DNA of 64,000 nucleotides, from positions 1-64,000 of the forward strand of contig BQMF02000213.1 of assembly GCA_027922465.2 (NCBI GenBank), given 5' to 3'. The notes under the pieces are model-generated. The model did no database searches, was not told the origin of the DNA, and saw only the letters and a program-made list of their open reading frames with translations. Shown here one piece after another: positions 24,409 through 36,700 of this stretch; the stretch's first letter is position 1; every line of letters starts with the position of its first letter. Source of the DNA: Turritopsis dohrnii (lineage: Eukaryota > Cnidaria > Hydrozoa > Anthoathecata > Oceaniidae). The position numbers and the translations under genes were made by a program.

Positions 24409-24955
24409 ATATTCCTTCCATAACTGATGAAGATCCTGTGACAGAGACTGCAAATGAGGAAAATATTGATAACAGCAATAGTGGTATGAAAAAATTTGAA
24501 ATTTGAATTTTATCTGAAATCGAACGGGTGCTGATAAGTTCTTCCATATACTTTAGATGGAAACTTTAAAAATTCACCTGCTGCTATGGATGCAAAGAAG
24601 TAACCGATGTCTAATGGTAGCTGATAATGGTAGTTTTCCTTTAAATCAAACCATGTCATGTTTCATATGAATGTTTATACTATTCATTATAGATTCTGAG
24701 CGTACAAAGACGTTGATAAGAAAACTTAAATAGAACACACATGTTCGAAATTGGAAAAAGTGGTCACCCGAAGAATCCAGTTTGATTTTAGAAACCTTCC
24801 ATCGAAATATCACAGAAGGGAAGTTGCCGGGAAAAAAAGAGTGCCTGGATATAATCCAGTGCAATCAAATTTTAGGAGAAAGATCGTGGAAAAATGTAAA
24901 AGATTTCATTAGAAATCATATTGAAAGAACACGAAAGCGAAAAGTAATTCTGTAA
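24409..24955 (+). CDS. C-terminal tail exons with Myb/SANT-like segment
   Basis: Exon 24409-24483 (phase 1 both ends, acidic: DIPSITDEDPVTETANEE...) follows the recombinase exon. It can splice to 24557-24603, which ends quickly at TAA (DGNFKNSPAAMDAKK), or to 24693-24955. The latter encodes a Trp-rich, Myb/SANT-like module: NWKKWSPEESSLILETF, then GKLPGKKECLDII, ERSWKNVKDFIRNHI and a basic end, stopping at TAA 24953-24955. In that exon codon 24731-24733 is TAG, just before the module; CAG would restore Gln. So the long isoform is broken or read through, while the short isoform is unaffected. A helical DNA-binding module at the C-terminus would suit target recognition. Confidence 0.6.
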
Positions 24956-25538
24956 TTTGTATACACAATGTTGTTTCCTTTTGTTTCTTTTGCTAACTAA
25001 TTCTTCTGTTCTTTAGATATAGACATATGGTAACCATGGAAATCTTTGATTATAGTATTGGTTGTTTGATTTATTTAGTTTTTCCAGGGCTGTAGCGAAG
25101 ATTTGATAATAAATATTTCATAGTTCTGTTTACATGGAGTTTGGACAGAAAGAGAAAGTTAGCAAGATTCGGTCTTTTATAGACTCTTCAAATTTCTTAC
25201 TGCTTCTAATCAGGAAATAGTTTATTCCTTTGAATTTTGAAAGAAAATATTTCCTTTCTTAATAAGCCTCCTTTCTTCGAAGTACGAGGAACGAATCATG
25301 GCAAGTTTTCTCTTAAATGATTTAGTTTATTGAATATTTCCTCTTTTTAGTGCACCCCTGCAATAAACGGCCCCCTCCAATAAGCGCCCCCCTAATTTTC
25401 GAATAAATTTAATAAGCGCCCGGGCGCTTTAATAGAGTTATAGGTAATTATGGCAGTAATTTATTCCTTACTTCCATTCCTTGAATTTTAAAATTTTAAA
25501 TTAAGAAGTATGTTTTATTTCAATAATTTATTTATCTA
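24956..25538. repeat. Non-coding, with GC-rich AATAAGCGCCC repeat words
   Basis: At 25345-25440 words such as AATAAACGGCCCCC, AATAAGCGCCCCCC and AATAAGCGCCCGGGCGCTT recur in a GC-rich patch. A related patch is at 36825-36905 (CGCCCGGCGCTTATT). This is probably a dispersed repeat family. Confidence 0.55.
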
Positions 25539-26476
25539 CTAGCCGCCAAGGCGGCGTCGCTCGCCGCCCATATCCACCTACTCTGTGTATCACTGTATCA
25601 ATAAACGGCAAATTACTTTATAAACGGCTCATACAACTTGGAAAAGATTCGAAGTCACAACTTCTGGTGTGCAGTCAGTGTTACATCAGTGTTACATTAA
25701 CTATTTTTCAGGTTTTTCATTATGTGTGACTTATTTATTTTTTAAAACCAATCGTTGATCAGTACAACAATACACTCAAAACGTAGGAAGAAAAACTTCC
25801 ACTTTTTATTAGCTTTTGTAAAAAAGCTTTTTTAAAAAAGTTACGCGCTCAAACATGGGTGCTATAAAACAGGTCGAAAATGGTTTCTCTTCTTAAAATG
25901 TTCACACGGGAGGAGAGAAAAATTGCACGTGCTAAATGAATAAAGAGAATAAAACAAACGTTCGATCAGATTAAAATAGATTAAAAGAAATCGATTAAAA
26001 GAAATTAAGACAACTATTACGACAAAAGCAAAAAAAAAAACATTTTGTTTTATGATACTCTTTTTATACCTATCGGTTTTTAAACATTTTGATAGCTGAA
26101 AAAGAAAGTTCACCCGTCTCAGACAGTCAGGCAAGAGTTAGTGACAAACCGAACATGCTGCCACGTTCTGCCACTGCTGCCTTTTTGTCCAAACTGTTTA
26201 ATCAGTTAGTTTCTTTGTATTTAGTTGATGTATTGTTGTCAAAGCCAAGTCAACGTGGAATATAAAACTAACAATAATAATAAAAACAAAACGTTATCTC
26301 TATTGGTTCACCAGCAAAAAAAAGTCACGTTCGATTGGGGGTTGCAATGTATTTGTTTCAAACTGACGTCGCACAAAACAAAATAAAATAAAATAATTAC
26401 TCTCAGAGCTCAATCTACCATTTTGCGTGACAGACAAACAAACAGACAAACAGAGAATCGGCTATTAATATATAGA
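25539..26476 (-). mobile_element. Non-autonomous Helitron, copy A
   Basis: Read on the minus strand it begins TCTATATATTAATAGCCGAT at 26476 and ends with the hairpin GCCGCCTTGGCGGC overlapping a terminal CTAG (25539-25542). The flanks are A before the 5' TC and T after the 3' CTAG. These are the Helitron hallmarks (5' TC, 3' hairpin plus CTRR, AT insertion, no TIR). It is 938 bp long, without Rep or helicase, and must be mobilised in trans. Copies B (32263) and C (45635) share most of the interior. Confidence 0.85.
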
Positions 26477-27326
26477 TTGGTGTACTGACTAGTAGAGAGA
26501 CGAAAATCGTTTCAAATTATTTATTATCTAATTTTCCAATTTTATTTGTATATTTTTTCAAAGTACTATAGTTCATTCCTTTGAATTTTGAAAGAAAACT
26601 GTTTCGCATGTTTTCTCTTAATAAGCCTCCTTTCTTGATTGAGTTCACAGTAGTCTCTCTCTCTGCGAAGATTTTGCGTTTTTTACTCATGACATTAAGC
26701 ACTCACTAAATATCGTAATGGACAAACAAACTTAGACATACAAACACTGAATAATAACAAGCGAGAACAACAACCAAGCGTCAATTCGAAATAGTTTTAC
26801 AGAATCGGATACTGTTTCATCATAAAATGGTTTTGATGCTGTTGTCAACCTAAGTCTCTAAGTTAACGACCATGGTACTACCATTCAATGATAACTGAAT
26901 GTTCTCTAGTCAAAACATCAGCTACAACCTCTAAAGTCATACCAGAAATAGATAGGCCATTGTCTACAATGTCACAAAATATGTCATAGAGCATAATAAG
27001 TTGACTCGAATCCCATTATTATTATTGTTATTAACGATATTTATTCAGGATAAAAGTTTCAGTTTACAAAATGTACAATATATACACATAAAACTGTTTT
27101 CCTGATCAAATAAACTAAAATTCAAAGATAAAAATAGAATATAGAAGTTTTAATGATAAAATGTACAATAAAAATAAAGATAAAGATAAAATTTCAGGTA
27201 GCTAGAGCGAGATCGCAAAACTAAATAAAGGTTGAATCCTCCAGCAAAATAGCACGAATTTATGACAGAAGAATGATGTACTACGAACAATAGACGTATT
27301 AGCTAGAAGGAGCCTTATCGGTAATT
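26477..27326. other. No gene recognised
   Basis: AT-rich DNA between the Helitron and the LINE remnant. Small open frames are not protein-like. Confidence 0.4.
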
Positions 27327-30300
27327 CTATGTATCTAAAAATCCTCTTTCAGAGATATCTAATTTGTTAAAAATTTTATCAGCACCAAAGTAAAAACTAC
27401 TTCTTGACGTCTTGAGGTTTATGGACGGAAGTTTTAAAGATCGCTTCTTATTTCTTGTCCCTTTAGTATGAACCAAGAGATCGAAATAGTTATCGAACAC
27501 GTTGTGTTGAATTTCTTTCTTCAAAGATTTCTTAACTAATGAACAAATAAATAACGGCTTTTGTATTTTTGACAGAGTTCGTACCAATGATTCTCGCTGC
27601 ACGGTGCTCTAAGGACTCGATCTTTGAGCTTTGACTGCGAGTGTAGGATGTTTTGATTGTGGAGCTGTACGTTAGTATTGGCAGAATCATTAAATCGTAA
27701 ATGATATTCGATGCTTTGACAGTTAACGATAACGTTACCAAGGTAGCAGTATTGATTGACGTTATTGACAATAGTATTATTATGGACTATTGTTAGCTGA
27801 TAACCATATCTTTTCATTCGTTGAGCTGTGCCTAAGAGCATTACCTGGGTTTTCCCTTTTTTAAAATTTAGGAGTAATTCATTTTCCTATTATATTTTCC
27901 TATTATATTTGGCAATCAATGGCAGTCACGTACTTTGCTCCAAAGAAATCCGCATATTGTATGACTTTTGATTGGCAGACATAGTCATTCAGATCGTTGA
28001 AAAATACGATAAACAGAAGGGGTCTAAGTATGGACCCCTACGGGACCCCAGACGTTATAGATTCTTTTCTTGATGAATGGTTGTTGATCTCAACAGTTTG
28101 CGTTCTATTGAACAAGTAATCGGTTACCCAGGATAATTCAGGTCCCAGAACACCATGTAACATTAACTTTTCAAGAATGATACTATGTCCCATGGTGTCA
28201 GACGCTTTTGAAAAGTCCAAGAACAAGCATCCTACAAGAAACCTATTCTCAAAGTTTTTGCGTACAGAGTCACAGAGTAATGTTGCGGCTAATTTAGTTG
28301 ATCGCCGTTTTCGGAATCCGAATTGGCAGTCACTGAGAAGATTGTTATTCTCTAGGTAAATATACAGCTGATCATGAACAGTTCTTTCGAGTAGCTTTGA
28401 CAGAATTGGTAAAATCGAAATGGATTGATAGTTTTCAACAATATCAGGATTACCAGATTTGAATATTGGGTTGATTTTTGCTGATTTCCACAGTGTAGGT
28501 ACTGTACTAGTACTAAGTGATAGGTTTATGATGCGAGCCAATGGACCTGCTATCTCCTCAGAACAGTCTTTTAGCATGTTAGGGGGGAGCAAATCGATAC
28601 CAGTAGCTTTGTTTCTCTTCAGGCTGTTTAGATGTTTTAGTACATATCCTGGTGTAATATATGAAAACTTGAAAATGTTCTTGGTTCTTAAAGGTTGCTT
28701 GTAGTCCATATGCTATCCCTCAGTGGAAAATTGATTGATTCCATTTTACGAACGATATTGGAGAAATAATCTGAAAAACGTTGGACACGATCAGATACTT
28801 CAGTTGTCCCAGACTCTGTAGATTTTGATTTGGTCGGGAATAACGACTTGATGGTTTTCCAGAACTTTTTCGGGTTGGTATTTTCCTCTTCATTTAGGAT
28901 TTTTCGATAGGATTATTCTGCCCAGCGAGCCTCAGACTCAGGATTGATTTTGCCTATATTGCTTTATGATGCAGAATCTTGGTGTCTGAGTGAAAAATTA
29001 TTTTCCATGCTGTGCATTTTTCATAACTGCTGTATTCGTGCTATGTGTAGAGTGACACTAAGAGACTGTTTTGAACAACGTATTAGTACCGATCAACTTC
29101 TTGACCGTATGAGCTTTCAATCGTCATTTATGTAACAAGAAGGCAACTCCGTTGGGCCGGCCATATCGCTAGAATGGACTTTACATGTCTACCGAGAAGA
29201 ATGTTATCAAGCTGGGTACCTTCTAAAAGACCTGTTGGCGCACCCGAATACACGTATGGTCGTGGGTTGTATAAGGCGCTTAAGAAAGCTGGCGTTGATA
29301 AAGATGCTTGGTACGATTTGGCCGCTGATAAATGTAATTGGACGAAAATTATCTCTGATATAAAATGATAGTTCTTTTATTTTATATTTTATACGTTTTA
29401 TTTTATTTTTTAGTATACACACGCGCTGTGACTACTAGGTTTTCTAGTCCAATTCCCTATTGGGATGGATCATTTCTCTCTCTCTCTCTCATTCATTTCT
29501 TTCTTAATGTTGTCATCTATCCAGTCACTGGGTTTTCCTTTGATACGCTTTTCTATCAAAGGAGCATGTCTATCAAAATGTACGTCAATATTGTTCTCAT
29601 ATACCGGATTCCAGTCAATATCTCTGACGTCATTGCGAAGATTAGCTGAATTATATCGACAATAGTTTCGACATTTGATTGTTCGGTAAGAAAATTTTGT
29701 TGCATTAATTTTTCGACGACAGTAAGTCATGATCACTAATACAAGTTGTGACAACACTCGATGACGGAAAATTTGATGGCTTTGTGACAAAAATATGGTC
29801 AATTAACGTGTAGGAGTTTTGACAATTTGTTTGAAGCCGTAAAAAGTCATTATATTCTGATGTAAAGAAGAATTATTATCATTTTCGTAATTTATGTTAA
29901 AATCACCCATAATTATCATCTCTTTATTTTCTTTAGACACCCGTTCAATGTTCTTGTTCAACTAGCCATTGAAATTATTTGATAAGTGCTTAGAACTGTC
30001 AGGAGGGCGATAAAAACAACCGAAAATAAACGGTTTTGATTTTTTGATTGATATCTCAATGAAAATGCTTTCTATAGAGTCTTGCTGAAGGTCTGTAAGA
30101 TGTTTATAAGAAATTCCTTCCGTGATGAAAATTCCGACACCTCCTCAAGCGCCCTTCGACCTGTTACGTCCAACAAAATTGTATCCTTCTATGTTAAGAT
30201 GACCGCTAATATCTAATTCATCGTGCGATTTTAAGAACTCTTCGAAGGAATCAAAATGTACTCCTAAACCTTATGTTTTGGTGTCCCATTTTTAAACCTT

Positions 30301-30360
30301 TTTTGGACAGTTTCTGCTTGAACTCGTCTCTTTGTTCTGGGTCCAGATTCAACATCTCCA
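27327..30360 (-). pseudogene. Decayed LINE (endonuclease plus reverse transcriptase), CR1/L2-like group
   Basis: On the minus strand, fragments in order show an AP-endonuclease (LKMGHQNIR near 30300, HLNIEGYNFVGRNRSKG, GGVGIFI, PFIFGCFYRPPD, IIMGDFNINYEN), the linker KRIKGKPSDWIDDNIKKEMN (29470-29802), and a reverse transcriptase (28038-28709) with RNKATGIDLLP, NYQSISILPILSKLLER and QFGFRKRRST. The RT frame stops at 28038-28040, where the expected GVPQG reads GVP-stop-G (CAG to TAG). Downstream the YADD box reads YADFF. C-terminal pieces continue to 27327 with frame changes. The length is close to a full ORF2, but it is dead. A second LINE piece is inserted between its endonuclease and RT parts. 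Confidence 0.85.
28944..29368 (+). pseudogene. C-terminal LINE fragment nested in the minus-strand LINE
   Basis: Plus-strand translation gives the C-terminal part of another LINE polyprotein: LPILLYDAESWCLSEKLFSM, then after a frameshift near 29131 RRQLRWAGHIARMD and KRPVGAPEYTYGRGLYKALK, ending at a stop at 29366-29368. The LLYxSE and WAGHxARM motifs are typical of endonuclease-RT C-termini. Its reverse orientation inside the other LINE shows it is the younger insertion. It is followed by a (CT)n run near 29480. Confidence 0.75.
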
Positions 30361-31303
30361 GATAATAATAACAACAAGTTTAAAGCCAGCTTCGGTTTTA
30401 AACATATAACTTTAAAGTTTTGTAGCATATACAACGATTCACAAACATAAGTAACTCCAGTACTTTAAATAATACCATGATAATAATCAAAACAAACTGA
30501 GTCACTGCTAATAAAAGGTTTTTTAACAAGCAAAATCATAAAAATTGCAACCAGTGATTTCAACATGACCGCACTTGCCGCCATCTTACCGCCAATAATT
30601 TGATAATAGCTATCTATAGGACTTGGGGAGTTATAGTTAAAACCATAAATTAGAACTGCACCGACCATTTTAGATTTCGCAAGAGCAGATTGCTAAGAGT
30701 GAATAACATTAGCCACATTCCGGAAAATCATGTTTTGTTTACACGAAACTATATTCGCTATGTAATTGTAGGGACTTTTATATAACTTGGTAGAGTTGTT
30801 TGTGAATTTTTTCCCCCAAAGTCTAAGCGTCTAAGCAATCAAACACAAACACAGATCATTTTCTTTGCAGCGGCGGTCTCCTGAAATAATGCCTATCCAG
30901 TAACCAACGGCGGCAGCCTCGACATCGTGTCAAGCAACAAAACGCAGTGTAGACAAACAAGTTCAATACCAAATGAAAACGTCGGCATTTAGTACCTACA
31001 TAGGAATTGGGAAGAAAAGTAATTTAGTGGTTTTAAATTCCACTGACATCTCTAAATACATTTGAATTCTTAAAGCATTCCTGAGCAACTGAGTGGCAGA
31101 TAACTTTTTGCTGTGATATCTGCCGTACCTGCTGGAATGTAAAATCAATTACTAAATATCATTTGAAAAAGAAATGTAAAGTATACAAAGTGTAGCGCTT
31201 AAAAACTTAGTGTACTCTTTAAACTTCATCATGTACATCATGTACATATGAGCTGTTGACTGTTGACTTTGAATTTATGAGCACCTGACGTTTGTCGTTC
31301 ATT
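30361..31303. other. No gene recognised
   Basis: AT-rich with a few GC-richer patches (about 30870-30960, GCGGCGG / GGCGGCAG). The minus-strand frame 30465-30668 precedes the LINE endonuclease and could be its 5' leader, but shows no domain. Confidence 0.35.
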
Positions 31304-31437
31304 AAAGCTAGGTTCTCACTAGAGGGCGCCAGGCTTAACACCGCAAGATTAAGATCTTAACGTCACGTTAACACCAAAAAGTATAAAAAGACGTTAACAA
31401 ACGTTAACAAAATGCGTTCTAGTGGGAACTAAGCTTA
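31304..31437. mobile_element. Short MITE with TCTAGTGGGAACTAAGCTT-type ends
   Basis: AAGCTAGGTTCTCACTAGAG at 31305 is inverted at 31418-31437 (CTAGTGGGAACTAAGCTT). The 134-bp body has repeated GTTAACAAACGTTAAC. Non-coding. Confidence 0.7.
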
Positions 31438-31559
31438 AAAGTGCCGTTAGTTTAATTCAGCACGTAATCCACGTTTGTTTCGTTACAAATTCACATATCA
31501 CGCGTGAGATTTTCGTGTTTTATCGTTAATCATGATCACGTGATTACGCCACTGTAAAT

Positions 31560-31987
31560 GTGTTTGTTTGTAAAAAGCAATGTGCAGGTCGTTTTATCTA
31601 CACTGAACCCCACTTTTCACACTTACATGTAAACAAACGTGGATTCCAATTCATATACACCACACTTTCTTTAGACTATAGTGGTTCAGCTGGAAGATCT
31701 TCCTTTGTAATACCTGGAAAAACTCTTGAATTATATATTATGTATAATTTCACTGAAAAGAAAATTGCTAACATTATTGGAGTAAGAAAATGCACAGCTC
31801 AGAGAAGAGTAAAGGAATTAAAGTCACAAGAGAGTCTTGAGACACAAATCATTGACGAAGAGCTGGATGATGTTGTGGAAAACATAGTAGGAGCATTTCC
31901 CAATTGTGGAATTAAGCGAATGAAGGGGTATCTATGTGCAGATGGTCTAAACATTCGATGGAATAAAGTTTGTGCATCTATGTGGTA
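31560..31987 (+). pseudogene. N-terminal fragment of an integrase-type transposase
   Basis: The C-terminal 100 residues of this frame have a helix-turn-helix-like start (YNFTEKKIANIIGVRKCTAQ, with RRVKELK) followed by EELDDVVENIVGAFPNCGIK, RMKGYLCADGLNI and VCASMW. This order (IAxxLGVS-type HTH, then FPNxGxRxMxGYL) is familiar from the N-termini of integrase-core transposon proteins in cnidarians and fish. The frame ends right after ASMW, either at a GT donor or by truncation; no DDE core follows. A second weaker copy of the ELDxxV...AFPN block lies at about 32040-32100. The start codon is arbitrary. Confidence 0.55.
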
Positions 31988-32262
31988 ATCCAACCTGATT
32001 TGATGAGAAATATAATGATAGTTGTTAATTATTAGAGCTGGAATTATCATTATTAGAGCTGGATCATATAGTGAGAAAAACAGTAGAAGCATTTCCCAAC
32101 ATAAATAAAAAAGGTCCGTCAGTCAATACAGAGGAAAAGTAACTGAAAAATTTGGAAGTGCGTTAAATCAAATAAAGGCTGTGTGTTAAGTGATTTTAAC
32201 TATCAACAAAATCAAATCAGGTAAATATATATCATTGACATATTTTATCTAGCGTTTTTTAT
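31988..32262 (+). other. Partial duplicate of the AFPN block
   Basis: Frame near 32036-32100 reads LELDHIVRKTVEAFPNINKK, echoing the block just upstream. Otherwise non-coding. Confidence 0.4.
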
Positions 32263-32925
32263 CTAGCCGCCCATGTTCAGCCTGCGTTGTATCACCACCT
32301 GCTCCAAATTATTGCACTTAAGACCAGCGATAAGACTTCCTTTGCTGCTGGCTTTATTGCTTAATAAAGCTCGTTTGCATGTGAAGAGAAATACGTTGCT
32401 GGTGTTTCAAATCTTGCATGTTCTTAACTCAGCCGTTCATTGTCGCGGTCGCATTTAAAATGTCAGCAGACTTTCTTGCTTTACACAATGCATTCCCAAC
32501 GTGAACTTCACGTGGTTGTTATTTGCGATTTTAAACCAATCAAATATCAGTTTAACAGTACACTCAAAACGCAGGGAGAAAAACTTTTCAACTTATTATT
32601 AGCTTCTGTTTTACGCGCTCTAACATGGGTGCTGTCAGAAGTAGGTGAAAAAATGGTTTCTCTTCTTAAAAAGATCACACAGGAGGAGAAAAAAATGCAC
32701 GTGCTAAATGAATGAAGTGAATTAAAAAATATTCGATCAAATTAAAATAGATTAAAAGTAATCAATTAAAAGAAATTAAGACAACTATTAAGACAAAAGC
32801 AAAAAAAAAATTTTTGTTTCATTTTTTACCTATCAGTTTTTAAACATTTTGATTGCTGGACAAAACGTTCACCCGTCTCAGACAGTCAGGCAAACGTTAG
32901 GATACACTGGCAAACCGAACATGCT
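32263..32925 (-). mobile_element. Non-autonomous Helitron, copy B, truncated
   Basis: Matches copies A and C from the CTAG end (32263-32266) through GCCCATGTTCAGCCTGCG and the AAACCGAACATGCT block, then diverges. The 5' half with TCTATATATTAATAG is lost, and the terminal GCCGCC hairpin is reduced. Confidence 0.75.
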
Positions 32926-33051
32926 TTTTTTTTATAAAAACGAGAATTTCATTTTTACACAGGCCACCGTTCACTGCGTTGCATCTATATACGAAATTTT
33001 CTTCCCAATCACAATAAAAAACTTTCAACAAGTAGACCAGGATATGAAGTG

Positions 33052-33617
33052 ATTCACTTGATTCTGCATTCGTTTGCAATAAAATTTAGATCATCAGATT
33101 CTTCAAATATTGATCTCCAATTGCGAGAGCCTCTGATACACAGGAGTTGACTTCAAAGTAAACTAAAGCTTAGGCTGGTACGTATCCAACTTTTGACGAT
33201 GCTGATGTCACTGCTTCTCTTCTCGGCTACTATTTGAGCAAATCTGTTGTAAAATGCAGTGTATTCTTTTGCCATACCTCCAAAGCATGTAGATACCAGT
33301 GGTGTAAAGCTACCTTGATGAACATGATTTACTCTCTTAGCATAATTTCTTTTCTTTTGTTTTTCATTTGCTCCATATGTGTCAACAAGTTTCTTGGTTA
33401 AGTATACTTTAGCAATTGGGTTAAATACCTTGACATCGAAGTACGCTACTTGACCTTTTACCCAGAAGCTTCGAGTGGCAACATCGACTCTAGCTTCCTC
33501 CGATAGTATATTTGATGGTGGTAGTCCCATCAACCAACAAAACTTTGAATGCGAAAAGACCAAACATATTCTGATCTTTAAATTACACATGTCCACACAC
33601 CAAGCATCATTCATCAT
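33052..33617 (-). pseudogene. Retroelement-associated C-terminal module
   Basis: The minus-strand frame gives ARVDVATRSFWVKGQVAYFD, VKVFNPIAKVYL, NEKQKKRNYAKRV, GSFTPLVSTCFGGMAKE and SDISIVKSWIRTSLSFSLL. After an in-frame TGA it continues LLCIRGSRNWRS. I recognise this pattern as a recurrent C-terminal part of long reverse-transcriptase-like proteins in cnidarian genomes; the D...FxD spacing could suit a nuclease fold, which is speculation. No reverse transcriptase is present next to it, so this is a truncated copy. It lies just outside the left end of the neighbouring piggyBac element. Confidence 0.5.
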
Positions 33618-33718
33618 ACAGTTAATAGTATTTTATTATAAATGAAATCGCTGTCCAGATTCGCGCACTAATTGTTTTATCCCCACAGGAACAAATGCAT
33701 TACACCACAAACTTTTAA

Positions 33719-36700
33719 CCCTTAGCCTCCGCTCTCATAATATTATTTGACCCTGGCGCGCGCAGTCGTTTTAGGCAAAATAACTAAAATTTTCAACCGG
33801 TCATATCTTAAGAACAGAAAGTGATATTGACTCCAAATAAAAAGCTCTTAAAAGCTGAAGAGCCATAGTTTAATAAATAATAAAGCATAAGCCTATAAAT
33901 AGTATCGTTAAAACTGTTATAATCCCTAAGTTGAGCAAAAAAAATTGCGGTTTCAAAAAACTTCAAATTTTCAGGATCCTTTTGAGAAAAAAAGTGGTGG
34001 AAAATACATTTTAACCAATAAATATGGCTGAAGTAGTTTCCCTGTATAATAACCTTTCTAACAAAAAAAACTGCTTGAATTTTCCACTACTCTTTCACAA
34101 AATATGGCCTATTGAATATATGTGAAATTAGAAAAAAAAATCAAATTTTCGTACTATTTCTCAAAGTTGTGCAATGATTCAGACCCATCCTTACTGTACA
34201 TGCCCTGTTAGGTTCTAGCAAGAATTGAAGTTGAAATGAAATGAAAAAGTTAGACCTTACCAATATTTCATATGTCTCATGCCATTAACACAACCCGCTT
34301 TCAGAATCACTTTCTACAACTTTCTCTTCGGTACTCGAAGTAACAGGAGATGTGTCCAAATAGTAATGTTTTTTGTGTGGTATATCTCAATACATGGTTC
34401 TATACATAGGGGAACATCACACGAGGCAAGAAGTGTCGGTGCATTTTTTCACTGCGGTGCAACGGATACGTTTCTTTCTTTTTCTCTTGTTAGCCAAATG
34501 CAGGAATTCGGCTGATGAAGTGCTTTTCCTTCAACCTCAACGGGTCTTTGTTGGCTGGTGAGGGCCCGGGTGCTTGGCTGGGTCCTTCCTTATTCAGGTG
34601 GTGCATAATTATGGCATCAATGAGCTGGAGGCGGAACTGCAGGTTGGTAAGCTTGCTGCTATTCAAGATCTTCCAAACAATATACGTGTTGTACATTGCA
34701 AAGTCGATAAATACTTGAGCGAGCTTTCTGTACCACTTCACACCTTTCCGTGCTAATGCATAGGGTACCAAGACACGACTTAGATTGTCAACACCGCCCA
34801 TTGACTTGTTATATGTAACAATGACATCTGGTTTGCGTATTGGCTGTTTCGTGGCATGGTGAATCTTTCCGGTGTCTTTTAATTCTTTGGTGTCCTTTGT
34901 TGACATCATTGAAACAATTTTGGTTGTCTTTGTTTTGTATGCGTCATTCCATCTCAGAACCATGTAAGTTTGATCACAAAACTTGACATCGGCTGGCTCA
35001 CCTTTCAGGGCTTCCATTCCCAAAAATTATGTGGCAGTCCTTCTATCTTACGCAAGGTACCATACCCATCCATGCCATTTTGAAAGAGGGCCTTCAGGAG
35101 CTCAGGTGATGTGTAAAGGTTATCAAGCGCAAGATTATAACCTTTAGAAAAATAGCCCTCCATCAGTGATAATACAACCTTAGAAGGGTTAGTATAATCA
35201 TCAAATTCCTTTGGCTATGATACTGACGGTGTTGGATATTTTGAATCAGCACCGGTGTAAACAATGAAGTCACATAGATAGCCCGTATCACTTTCACATA
35301 TCATATATATTTTGACACCATACCTCTCCCTCTTACTTGGAATGTACATGCGGAACTTTAGCCGTCCCTTCCACAGTGAGAGATATTCATCCACAGCAAC
35401 ATGTTGGGACGGAGTGTCATTGGACCGGAAAGTCGTTCTCAGGGCATCAAGAAAGGTATTCAATTTTGATAAGTTGTCGGTTGGATCTCAAAACGATCTC
35501 TCCTCATAAATCAATCAACTGAATATGGGTGTGGAAACAATGTGGTTTCTGCTCCAGTACATGTGGATTTGTGGTTTATGAATAATGCCCATAATAATAT
35601 CGACAATGGACAAGCTTGATCATAACTGTTATTGATTTTTACACCTGGGGAACCAGTAAAAGGAAATTCACGATAAGGTCGTTCATTGTCATCCCATTTG
35701 TACTCAGCATTATCTTTTTGTTGTTTTCGTTTTTTGGGCAGTTTTACCCCGGGTTTTTGCAGCAGTTGATCCTTGCACTTTTTTACACTTTGCAACACCT
35801 TTCATAACAATAGCGCTATCGCGAGGACTACCTTGCTGGGGTGTGTCTCCACCAGAACCATTTCCAGTTCCACCACCTCGTGTACGACCACCTCGTGTTG
35901 AACACCACGTCTACAGACACCACCACCACGCACACGAGCACTACGCAATCGAGCACCGCGACCAGTCTGACTTGTCCGAGCACGCTTAGAAGTAGGAGAC
36001 CGTGACTGTCCGGAAGATCCAGAAGGAGATCCAGGAGATATGGGAGATGCAGGAGACACAGGAGATGCAGGAGACTTTGGTGGAGAAGGTACATAAGGTT
36101 CAGGACAAAGGTAACTGCAGGAGGAGATTCAGGATAGTCACTAGAGTTTGAACCTTCGAGATCAGAAACACCAGCAGCTTGTATAATATCGGGTTGCGAA
36201 TCATCAGATATTGTATATTATTGTAGAAGGTAAAGAAGAATCTAAAAAGTAAGATATAAACTACGAAATATCAAGATTATAACACCACTTTCACCTTAGA
36301 CATTGGCTAATATGACAAAAAATTTAGGAAACAGGACAGAAAAACTTACAATCCTTCATCTGATGAATCAGAATCGTCCTTATCACTAACTTCATTGTCA
36401 GAAAGGTTGTTTATAAAGTTTTGTATAGCTTTTTCTTGCTCAGCTGCACTTGTAAATTTACTCATTTTGCTTGAATGTTCGTTTTCGTTTCTTCCCGCGA
36501 ACTGAAAATTGCTGTCTTTTCAAAATGCGATTTTGAGGGATCTGCGCATGTCCAGTCTAAAAGGTTGGTATCAAATGAACGGATTTTCTATCTAGTATTT
36601 GCCAAACTCAAAAGATTAGGTTGAAATGCTGTAGATAGCTAAGGAGCAGAGCTCAAAGTAGCTAGGGTCATAGAACGTGTTTTCGCGTCCTTCGGAAACA

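Noticed and set aside
35802..36094. Valine/leucine-rich minus-strand frame as a membrane protein
   Set aside because: It is the wrong frame of the low-complexity piggyBac N-terminal region.
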